This document shows, piece after piece, positions 24,694-33,324 of a stretch of DNA of 64,000 bases. Source of the stretch: Corella eumyota (taxonomy: Eukaryota > Chordata > Ascidiacea > Phlebobranchia > Corellidae); the NCBI GenBank assembly GCA_963082875.1, contig OY720100.1:6200001-6264000 (forward strand). Reading direction: 5' to 3'. The notes below the pieces were generated by a model, which did no database searches, was not told where the DNA came from, and worked only from the letters and a program-made list of their open reading frames with translations. The position numbers and the translations under genes were made by a program. Position 1 is the first letter of the stretch, and every line of letters starts with the position of its first letter.

Positions 24694-25286
24694 ATGATGT
24701 AACTTTTGTTCAGGTAAACTGTTTTACATTTTCAACCCATATAAAATGTTAAACTAACCTGCTCAACCAATATAAACTGCTTTTTTAAATGTTACCTATC
24801 ACCTAATTGCATGTGTTTTTGTGTATAATGCATCATTTAAACTGTCATTTTGTTATATAAATGTTTAATTTTAATAACTTGTATAAAGTGTAACTGCGAT
24901 TGTTAATTAATCTTTTGCTTTATAAAATAATTTAAATTCTTTAGACTATGACGACAATCAATGCTTATGACGTCACCCAATAGGAGATTGAAGCAAGTAA
25001 ACACAGAAGAACGCAATTGACGCCATGTGGCTGATGCGATTTCAAAGTTTACCAATTTTGTTTGAGTCTGATATACAAGCGAGATTATTGTTGCAGTAAC
25101 ATATAAATTGTACATAAAATCATTTCAATGCAGTTGGTTTTGGAGTATTATTTGTTAAATTACTTATGCATATGTTCTAAGGTCAATGCCCTAAAAATAA
25201 TTTTAATATTAATGTAGTTAAAAATTAAAAAGATAAGATGGGTAATTTTATACAAATAACATACAAATTTTAGTTACAAAACGTCG
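24694..25286. other. Intergenic space between two convergent genes
   Basis: About 590 bp that must hold the 3' UTRs of both the giant gene and the TIR gene. It contains a perfect CRE-type palindrome TGACGTCA at 24968-24975 followed by CCAAT at 24977-24981, an unexpected place for promoter words. No ORF of note and no RNA gene seen. Confidence 0.6.
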
Positions 25287-25645
25287 TTATACACTTAAGT
25301 TTTCAATTGCTTTATCAAACTGCATAAGACTTCTGATATCGTTCATTTTAAAGTTGTCCCGTGCATATTCATAAAAAAAATGTGGGGCGTCTTTTTTCAG
25401 CTTTTGGAGAAACTCGAGAATCTCCCCATCTAGTTCTATTGAGTTAGGCCTAAAACAAAGGTTTTAGAGGTTGGCATATTTTGATTTCTTTTTTGAAGAA
25501 TTGTAGCTTACATAAAAGCGCTGGTTTGAAATACTTACAACTTTAGGTGATATTTTTCCGCCCACTTTACAATGTCATCTTTATTCCATTCCTCCACCTT
25601 CTTTTCATGTTCAACTGGCCTTTGTGGCCTTGCAAGCCGAGAAAC
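25287..25645 (-). other. SAM-like C-terminal domain of the ARM-TIR-SAM gene
   Basis: Two exons. EEWNKDDIVKWAEKYHLK, then ELDGEILEFLQKLKKDAPHF and FDKAIENLSV. The opening W-x-x-x-x-V-x-x-W and the helices that follow match the SAM pattern, but the sequence is diverged and could be another helical oligomerisation domain. Confidence 0.5.
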
Positions 25646-28562
25646 CTAAACAATAGTTAAAATTAAAAGATACATTAAAATTTATTGAAAACTATAGTTA
25701 AGTTTAGTTTTATAAGGTTTAATGTCATTTACCTCGTCTAGTTTTCCTCTTTCACCAATTTCCTTTTCCAGACTTGAAAATAGAGGTGACATGTTGTTGT
25801 CGCTAAAGTCGAAGTACAATTTTGACCCAATCATTGCTCCTATACACAAAACATTATTCGTTACATTATGTATCTTTAACAAACTAATTCTTACAAAAAA
25901 AATATAATGTGATGCCAAAGATTTACAAAAACTCACCAAGCCACCCATCGGGCATGTAGTGAGGTTCAACTTTTAGTGGAATGATATCTTTTTTAAGGGT
26001 AAAAGCATATTCGGCCTCTGTTCTAAATATAGTTATCAAAATGTTAATTTATTATTTAATACATATTAACGTCTGCTGTTATAGCAAATATTCAGCTGTT
26101 TGTTACATAAAGCTTGTGTTGCAATTGTTGTGTAAGAAATTGCGCCAATCACAAGGTGTTTACAACAGAAGTGATGCATTACAAAACCACTATTATGTAA
26201 ACATGATTAGAAGTAAAAAATGTGTTATAAACCTGCAGCTAGCACTGTTTTTGTACTTCTGTGACATGCAGACTAGAATAACGTCACTACCTTCTACAGC
26301 AGAGGCCATTGCACCAAGGGTACTACCAGCCATGTCATCGAGGTCGAACCAAACACCGTAACCCGCTTTTTCTAGCTCCTTTTTAATCTAAGCAAAATAC
26401 AATTTTTGTTAAAAAGTTTAGAAAAACGCAAGGGTATAATAATAAATACAATCCCTATATTTTTACCCGTATAATAAGTTTTTGTGAATCCCATTGATAG
26501 CTTAACATCACGTGGCCTTTTTTTGGCTTTTCATTCGCGCTCTAAATATAATTTAATTTCAATTTTTAAACAATATCATAATACTAAAAGGCTAATAGCT
26601 TACCTGTGCTGTTTCTATTGAAGCTATTTCTTTTGCATCTTTAGACGCATTTTTACACATATTAAGAACCCACATCGTACTAGAAGCTCGTTTGCTAAGT
26701 TTTCTACAACACACAACAAAGTTATTATTATTATAATTTTTTGAATAAAATGACATAAAACATTTTTGTAAAATCTTACTTGGGCACAGAGTTGTCTTTG
26801 GAATATTTTTCTAGAAGTTTAACTATTTGTTTGTTGGCGTAAACGGCCTCTTTGTTTGTATTTGTAAGTGCCAATACCCATATCGATTTCGCTGCAGCTA
26901 TTTTTTCATCATCTAAGCCTTCATAAAAATTTTACAGGGGAAATTATTACTTAAGTCAATTTAAATGATATTCTTTAACAGCCCAGTGAGACAAATATAA
27001 CCTAAATATTTATAGAAAATGTTTTGTTAAAAGTATATATGTACAACTTACCTTGAGTTAAAACATCCAACAAACTTGTTAGTACACCCTTTTTTACAAG
27101 CAGTTTGCTGTTCTGATGATTGTTCGCCAACTTTGTCACCACTTTAGTTAGCTCCAAGACCGAGAAACCTTTGAATTCGCGATTGCTTGAAGTCAGCGCA
27201 TCTTTCAATAGCTACATTTAAAATTTAAGATTATTAAGATCAAAAACTGCTTGCGTAAAAGGTCTATAGGTTAAGTTATTAAAATATAACCCTTAAAACG
27301 TTGTCAATGACTTCTTTAATAGCAAAAATGTCGCCACCATGTTGTTTGTCCACAATGTTAGCAAGAGTAACAAGACTAATTGTCTTCAATTCGCGAAACT
27401 CCTGTTATATTGAAAACACGTAATATCAAAGCAGCATTTTGTTATTTAAACAATAAGTTTATTTAAACTGGTAATGAAATAACTCATACCTCTGACATGT
27501 CGCCTGTATTCTTGGCATACCACGAGATTGTTTTAACCGCTTCGTTTTGTTTAAAGTAAACAGTGTTGTTACTGCGAAGCGCACAGTTGTATATTATCCC
27601 CATAATCAACAAAACGATAGAACTGAGATTCTAAATACACCAGAAAACAGTTGTTGTGCATTTTTTAAACATTTTTTAATGCAAATCTTGTCAACAAGTA
27701 AATAAAACGTGATTGAAAAGCATGATACCTCGTTCAACTTGAAGATGGCCTTAAGCTTTTCGAGATCTTCTAACAGTTGATTAAGTAATCCAACTTGTCC
27801 GAATTCTTTGGCAAGCTCTCTACTGCAATCCGAATAATTTCGACAAATATTTAGCAACAGTTTGTAACAGTCAAACTTGTTCCTGCAACAATATAAATTT
27901 GGTTATCGATTGAGACGTTAAATAGGCTTAGTCAAAAAAAATATATTTTTTGTAAAATTACCCTTCCATTGGATAGTTTTCTCCATTATTCGTGGCAATT
28001 CTTATAAATTCCTTGAACACACAAGCCCCCTCACTTTTAAATATCTCATCTCCAATATATCTTTGTGGTAGCTGTAAGCAATATAAACCAATATAGAATC
28101 TGCTTTAAGTTAGAGTATATTAATAGTAATAACTAAGGCATTTCGTTTTAACAGCGCTTATAGCTAAGTATTTTAGACAAATTTACTTTTTGGTCAAACT
28201 CAAAATAGTATTTTAACAAGTTTTGTAGAGTCCTTTTCGATGACAAGCTTGCTTCATTTTTGGTTGAATCTATTACCAGCTGTATCTTTAATCCTTGCAC
28301 AGAGTTTTTAACTGTCTCGAGCGTTTCTGTAAAATTTTGCAATGCTATGTATTTTTTTGCATACTTTCAAAATGATTTTGAAAATAGTGTCGCGTTTTTT
28401 GTTACCTTTTAGTTCAGGGTTATTGTTGAGAAATTTATTTTTTTCCCTTTTTGCTTTTTCTTTGCTTGAAGTTAAGTCTGCGACAAAGTTATAAAATTTA
28501 AATTAGTTTAATGATATAAAATAAAAAATCTAATTAATTAACTATGAGACATTACCTTTCAT
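25287..28562 (-). CDS. ARM-like repeat / TIR / SAM-like protein (16 exons, 608 aa)
   Basis: Minus-strand exons, 5' to 3': 28562-28556, 28477-28406, 28326-28187, 28071-27962, 27882-27729, 27630-27490, 27401-27291, 27211-27052, 26918-26780, 26703-26604, 26541-26467, 26387-26233, 26022-25937, 25839-25733, 25645-25539, 25449-25287. All phases agree and the sum is 1,827 nt. Residues 1-378 are helical, armadillo-like (for example VVTKLANNHQNSKLLVKKG). Residues about 385-520 form a TIR domain (HVMLSYQWDS, GYGVWFDLDDMAG, SCRTEAEYAF, PDGWLG). Residues about 537-605 look like a SAM domain (WNKDDIVKWAEKYHLKL). SARM1 has the order ARM-SAM-SAM-TIR; here SAM follows TIR. Glu457 in the C-x-x-E context is the likely catalytic residue of an NAD-cleaving TIR. 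Function in innate or stress NAD signalling is inferred. The first coding exon has only 7 nt. Confidence 0.85.
25733..26541 (-). other. TIR domain of the ARM-TIR-SAM gene
   Basis: Four exons (26541-26467, 26387-26233, 26022-25937, 25839-25733). Box 1 is MLSYQWDS; the loop after helix A is FDLDDMAGSTLGAMASAVE; the strand DVILVCMS is followed by KYKNSASCRTEAEYAFTLK and IIPLKVEPHYMPDGWLG. This is the TIR_2-like form seen in invertebrates and bacteria. The S-x-x-C-x-x-E arrangement keeps the glutamate that SARM1 and plant TIRs need for NAD hydrolysis. Confidence 0.85.
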
Positions 28563-28635
28563 CGTTGATAGAATACTCGAACTCTAACAAAAACTCGTAC
28601 ACTATAAGCTTCTTACTTAAATGCCCTTAAAATTA

Positions 28636-28645
28636 CTTTTTTATA
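28636..28645 (-). promoter_or_regulatory. Possible TATA box of the ARM-TIR-SAM gene
   Basis: TATAAAAAAG on the minus strand, about 75 bp upstream of the ATG at 28562. Spacing suits a short 5' UTR, but in DNA this AT-rich such a word is weak evidence. Confidence 0.3.
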
Positions 28646-29193
28646 GTTGGTTTCAAGTAAATATCTGTATTACCACAGTCACAATATTTAAAAATCTATG
28701 TACGCAGTTAACATTAGCAATTTACACCAAATTTTAACTAGTTTTGATTCCCAGGAAATAAAATAGGCGTGAATTGCCTGTAAACGTTTGCAAATAAAAC
28801 CATGCAAAATTTAGTACCCTTTTTTTGCTTCATTAAGTGTACTTTCTGGATAACATTAGCATAAAACGCTATATTTTTTCTATTTTAGTTAGTTATTACG
28901 TAAATGCTAGATAATTTTTATTGCTGTTTTGTTAAAATATATTATCGTCTTCATTACAGTAAGCAACTCTTCATTTAAATAATATTTTTTTAATTTTAAA
29001 ACTCTTGTCTTTGGTACTTTTTAGTCTATGCACAGATGCATAATTATATGTTATGCAAGTGCATAGTTACAACTAAACTGCAAGTTTAAATATTACTTAA
29101 AGCTTTTCGAGATAGCTATTTCACTTTACTAGACCAAAATTCAATGGGTATGTACATAATTATAACATAGAAAATAATTTGGTATGATTTAAA
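28646..29193. other. AT-rich intergenic DNA
   Basis: Upstream of the ARM-TIR-SAM gene. No convincing ORF, RNA gene or repeat was seen. Confidence 0.5.
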
Positions 29194-29550
29194 ATTGACA
29201 ATTTTTGTTCATTATTGAAAAATGATAAAAAGTCGTGTTTTTTTAATTTTGCTTAGTCATTACACGGAAATAGTGCAATCACATGGGACTGTATCATTTT
29301 TGCAAGACTTGTATTGACAATTTTTCTTCATTATTGAAAAATGATAAAAAGTCGTGTTTTTTTAATTTTGCTTAGTCATTACACGGAAATAGTGCAATTA
29401 CATGGGACTGTATCATTTTTGCAAGACTTGTATTGACAATTTTTGTTCATTATTGAAAAATGATAAAAAGTCGTGTTTTTTTAATTTTGCTTGGTCATTA
29501 CACGGAAATAGTGCAATTACATAGGACTGTATCATTTTGCAAGACTTGTA
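29194..29550. repeat. Three tandem copies of a 119-bp repeat
   Basis: Copies start at 29194, 29313 and 29432, each opening with attgacaattttt and including ACACGGAAATAGTGCAAT and GGGACTGTATCATTTT. They differ at only a few positions (for example c/g in the first line and one missing T in the third copy), so the triplication is young. A minus-strand ORF across the last copy has no protein character. Confidence 0.92.
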
Positions 29551-29886
29551 GGCTAGCATGTTTTTTTAAGCTGAATACATTAAAAAAATAAATGTTGTGT
29601 TTCGTATTAGTCTGACATTTTAAAATTTCCATTGTAAAAATTGAACGTAACAATACAGTTAAGGCATTGTGACGACATTTTTGCTTAACCACTTACAATG
29701 GTTAAATTATTTTGGCGGTTAAACAGACATTAATGTTGTCCACCATTTTAACTAAAAAATAACAAAGTTTGACAAGGCGGTTTACAATATTATAAATTTA
29801 ACTCTTAATATTTAAAATTTTGTTTCAACAACGTTTTTATTTTTAAATTTTTTTTTTTTTTAACTCTTTTTATTTTCCATTCGGGT
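29551..29886. other. AT-rich spacer downstream of H2B
   Basis: Contains the purine-rich stretch just 3' of the histone stem-loop on the minus strand (GGAAAATAAAAAGAG), which fits the U7 snRNA-binding histone downstream element. Nothing else recognised. Confidence 0.5.
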
Positions 29887-29902
29887 GGCTCTGAAAAGAG
29901 CC
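29887..29902 (-). terminator. Histone 3' stem-loop of H2B
   Basis: Minus strand reads GGCTCTTTTCAGAGCC, a 6-bp stem with a TTTC loop, followed by ACCC, which is the metazoan replication-dependent histone processing signal. It lies 27 nt after the stop codon. Processing there by SLBP and U7 snRNP yields a non-polyadenylated mRNA. Confidence 0.96.
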
Positions 29903-29929
29903 GTTTGATTGTTATCTAAGAGCAGAAAT

Positions 29930-30295
29930 CTACTTAGAACTTGTGTACTTTGTAACTGCTTTAGTTCCTTCAGAAACAGCGTGCTTGGCAAGTTCACCAG
30001 GAAGAAGTAAACGAACTGCAGTTTGGACTTCACGACTGCTGATGGTTCGACGTTTGTTGTAGTGGCATAAGCGGGAAGATTCGCCAGCTACTCGCTCGAA
30101 CAAATCGTTCACAAACGAGTTCATAATTTTCATTGCCTTGCTGGAAATCCCAGTGTCGGGATGAACTTGCTTGAGAACTTTGTAAATGTAGATTCCAAAG
30201 CTTTGCTTTGATCTCTTTCTTCGCTTCTTCTTTAGTTCGGCTTTCTGAGGCTGAGTCTTAGCGATTGCCTTCTTTGGTCCTTTGCTTGCAGCCAT
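29930..30295 (-). CDS. H2B: Histone H2B (121 aa, intronless)
   Basis: Core histone that pairs with H2A in the nucleosome. The ATG at 30295 is chosen because it begins [15 protein letters not shown]; the frame stays open 41 codons upstream but that part lies in the promoter/leader. Diagnostic segments: [54 protein letters not shown] and [11 protein letters not shown]. Differences from the usual animal sequence include AMKIMN (usually AMGIMN), [13 protein letters not shown] (usually SRLAHYNKRSTIT) and a short N-tail. The lack of introns, the stem-loop and the octamer promoter all mark it as an S-phase type gene. No other histone gene is in the window. Confidence 0.97.
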   Translation of the reverse strand: MAASKGPKKAIAKTQPQKAELKKKRRKRSKQSFGIYIYKVLKQVHPDTGISSKAMKIMNSFVNDLFERVAGESSRLCHYNKRRTISSREVQTAVRLLLPGELAKHAVSEGTKAVTKYTSSK

Positions 30296-30375
30296 TTTCG
30301 TGGAAGTCTTTAAGCTTTCTTGAAGATATTTGTAAGATTCAAAAGATGATGTGAATGATCTGAAAATATCAAGCC

Positions 30376-30411
30376 CTTTTATAGCCAATTTTATGCAAAT
30401 TGTAATCCAAT
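30376..30411 (-). promoter_or_regulatory. H2B promoter: TATA, CCAAT and octamer
   Basis: On the minus strand TATAAAAG lies at 30376-30383. The octamer ATTTGCAT is at 30393-30400 (ATGCAAAT on +), about 10 bp upstream of the TATA box. CCAAT words on the + strand sit at 30385-30389 and 30407-30411. Octamer next to TATA is the H2B-specific arrangement that binds Oct-1/POU factors in vertebrates and sea urchin. More CCAAT-type words (ATTGG) lie further upstream near 30450-30485. Confidence 0.85.
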
Positions 30412-30419
30412 AGAACAAT

Positions 30420-30722
30420 GCTTTATTTTAGCTTTGGTAGAATGCATTTTTATTGGACAAGTTATAACGTAAAATTGCTAATTGGTTGAATACAAAAAAA
30501 GGCGGCAAAGCCAATTCTGTTATTAGTTTATTTATAAAATAATGTAATAATAGCGTTTTATGCGTTTATCTCTATCGCAGCCATTTAAATGAGGTTTGAA
30601 TTCAACTCTATTTTAAGAAAATATAAATAAACTGATTAGTAGGGTGTTTTCATGCCTATTTTCCCAACCTCACTGTTTTTTAAAATAAATAATTCATTTT
30701 ATATTATAGCAATTACAACTAC
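30420..30722. other. Spacer between H2B promoter and the TTAA-flanked element
   Basis: AT-rich, with more CCAAT-type words near its left end. No ORF or RNA gene recognised. Confidence 0.4.
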
Positions 30723-30994
30723 TTAAAGCGCCTGGGACATCGTAAAGTAACTTGACTTTGATAAAATCGTTGGGTCTTCGAAAAAAAAATTTAGAAAAAA
30801 AATTTTGTTATGACGTTAAAATATGAAAATATTAAAATTGTCACAACAAATCCTTTGTGACGTTAACAATAATTACAAAGAAATACGCAGAGGACAAAAT
30901 ATTAAGAGTCATGGCAAGAAAAGTACCTTATTTAGTCTAAATTTAAAAAGTTTCGTTTAAATATTTTGTATTTAATAAAAACTAAAAAATTACA

Positions 30995-31219
30995 GTGAAA
31001 ACATATCTGGTCGGGGGCCGTAAGAATGCTGATGCATTAGGCAAAATGTTTAGTTTCCACGAATTCCCGGGAATCAAAAATTGTGCGTCAAATGATTCAG
31101 TTTGTGCAAACGATACGATTTTAAAAGAGTGGCAAACATCATCACGTTGTAAAATTCCCTTTTTTCTAAATATTTATGTTAATATTTCAAACATCCTCAT
31201 GTTTTATTATTTCTTTTAA
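30995..31219 (+). other. Exon-like ORF inside the TTAA element
   Basis: The ORF is preceded by an acceptor-like attacag, and its first 50 codons (GGRKNADALGKMFSFHEF, KNCASNDSVCANDTIL) have higher GC and codon variety than the surroundings. It then runs into AT-rich DNA after a donor-like GTAAAA. It could be a captured or relict exon. I do not recognise it. Confidence 0.25.
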
Positions 31220-31781
31220 TAACTCTAAGATTTTTTTTAAATAGCCCTAACCCCATCGCATAAGTTGTCAGTAGACCACATGCCTATACTTCTAATAATT
31301 AGTAAAAAAAGGATAAAGCATTCTTTTAAATAAATCTAAATTAAAAACTAACTTGTGATAAGATTCCTTAATTGCATGACACCATAATTTTTTGTTCTAA
31401 ACGAAATAGGCTGTTTCTAAAACCCATGGATTAAGGAAAACACCTTTAAAGCCTAGGTGTGAGCAGTTTTGCAAGCAAGCACTTTTGTTTTACTGTTCAG
31501 TTTTCTGATTTTTCTACAGCATACTGATTGGAAAACTGAACTTATACAAAAACACAGTTGTCACATGGCACTTTATTTACATAAAAACTTATTATTAAAT
31601 AAATAAAAAAACAAAAAAGACGGCTTAGCTTCGCTGTTTAGCAGTAAGGCTAAGTGATACTAAATATTTTTTAAATTGTTTCTTAAAAAGCAGAAGCTAC
31701 TTATAATATGTATTTATTTTAACTGATTTAAGTATTTTAAATAAGTTCACAGATATTATAAACATCTTACTAGTTCATATT

Positions 31782-31976
31782 TTACAGCCTGCTTTCACGC
31801 AAACTTGATTTAAAATTCTCAAACACGTGTGTGCTAACAATATCAGATTTGTTTACCTTTTCCAACTTGGCCTCAAAATACTTGGAATATAACATATATT
31901 CGAAAAAAGTTATATTTTCCAAAAGAGATTCATTAAAAAAAACTGAATCATATTTGCTTTCTTCTTGGCAAAACAT
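31782..31976 (-). other. Small unrecognised ORF inside the TTAA element
   Basis: 64 codons starting MFCQEESKYDSVFF with YMLYSKYFEAKLEKVNKSD. Composition is protein-like (charged and aromatic residues mixed). No family recognised, and the chance of a random ORF of this size is high. Confidence 0.2.
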
Positions 31977-32260
31977 ATTAACGCCGATAAAATAAAAATT
32001 TTTCTGTACACGCGCTTAAATCAAAAATTTATTTTCTTCCCAAAATGGCCACGTTAGGCCACTTCTGACGTCACAAGTAAATTCACAACGGTTCGTGGGA
32101 TTTTAACAGTATTTATTTTTAAATTACTGTAACTTTCCAAAACTGAAAAAAAATTAAGATATTTTTTGTAAATAAATTACAAAAAAATATAAACTTTTGT
32201 CGTAAATGCAAAAATATACTTTTACTAACGTTTGCAAAATGCATGTCCCAGGGGCTTTAA

Positions 32261-32540
32261 GATTATGTAATTTAACTTAGAGGCAAAACGAATATTTTAA
32301 TATGGGTTACCTGCCTAACAATTAAAAACTTACTAGTAACTTGAAACTAAAAGATTGTGCTCGTTATGTCGCAATATTTTTTTGTTTTTTTGCTATCTCA
32401 TAACAATTTATCAGCCAAACGATCATAATTTTTTTCACTTTTTTTAAATTTTAGTATTTTTTTGCTTTTTATTAATGATTTTTTGTGTTGATAAAATTTA
32501 GTGGGCAAGAATCAAATATTTAAACCACGCCCTATCTAAT
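32261..32540. other. AT-rich spacer
   Basis: T-rich DNA to the right of the element. Nothing recognised. Confidence 0.4.
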
Positions 32541-32654
32541 TTAATCATAAGCTGCCACAACTCGGTTAATGCGTTTCAAAGCAGTAAGCTTCCCTGCTGC
32601 AATGTTGATAACATCAGATACTCGTGACGTTTGCGTTATTTTATTACATGTCAT
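32541..32654 (-). other. Small ORF, 37 codons, unusually GC-rich for the region
   Basis: Minus-strand ORF starting MTCNKITQTSRVSD and ending LKRINRVVAAYD. From SRVSD on it reads like an amphipathic helix (VINIAAGKLTALKRINRVVA), and its DNA is clearly richer in GC than its flanks. It could be a short peptide gene, the last exon of a gene whose other exons are not evident, or a relict. No family recognised. Confidence 0.3.
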
Positions 32655-33324
32655 TTACTGGGTTGGGTAATGGTTTAACCAGCTGGCAACTGACCAATAT
32701 ATTGTTTAAAAGTGTGTAATTTTATATTTTTAGTTTGTTTTTTTAGTATAGCCTTTGACAGTATGGTGTAATACATGTTTTTGTATGAGCGACTAGGTAC
32801 TGACGTCTGTTTATTAAAACTGGTAAAATGTTGTGGAAAAAATTACGTCATATTAATGTTTTTATAAAGTCAGGTGACTACACTCTAACTGACTAGCAAT
32901 AAATAAAGGTTTGTTATTTTATTTTGATACTTATTACTGCTCAATGGCAAACTGGTCAGCTGGTTGTTCAGCAGTACAGAGTTTTGTGTGCCCATTCTGG
33001 CAATCCACTTACAAGATCAGTCAAACTTAATATTAAAGAAGTGTCATGCAGTTGTCAGTTCCAGCTGTTTTTTTTTGTTTAACATGTTACAACTTTAGAT
33101 TGTACATTTAAAAGACTTAGTTTAAATAAATATGTCTTTTATAAGGTAGAAAATTTGTTGTTGATAGTGAAGGTTGTATATTAAAATTTATATTCAATAT
33201 TACTTTATCTTGAAAATGTCTCATGTTATTTAACTATTTATTTTTATTTAAATTAGTTTTTAGAATCTAAATAAATAAGTTATAGTTTTTAAATTTTGAC
33301 TTCAAAAAGCATTCAAAAACAAAA
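32655..33324 (+). promoter_or_regulatory. Upstream region of the EHD gene
   Basis: AT-rich, 670 bp. It must hold the 5' UTR and probably the promoter of the EHD gene. No clear TATA or initiator could be singled out. Confidence 0.35.

Larger units (their letters stand above)
30727..32256. mobile_element. piggyBac-like non-autonomous DNA element (1,530 bp)
   Basis: Left end AGCGCCTGGGACAT at 30727-30740 and right end ATGTCCCAGGGGCT at 32243-32256 are inverted copies with one mismatch in 14. Each is abutted on its outer side by TTAA (30723-30726 and 32257-32260), the target duplication of piggyBac elements. No transposase is encoded, so it would need a helper copy. Inside are a CRE-type TGACGTCA (32066-32073) and two small ORFs listed separately. 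Alternative: a chance short inverted repeat; the TTAA flanks on both sides make that less likely. Confidence 0.55.

Noticed and set aside
29498-29692. Minus-strand 64-codon ORF
   Set aside because: It lies across the third 119-bp repeat, is not kept open in the other two copies, and lacks protein character.
30296-30418. 41-codon N-terminal extension of H2B
   Set aside because: The extra codons run through the octamer and TATA box. The inner ATG gives a normal H2B start.
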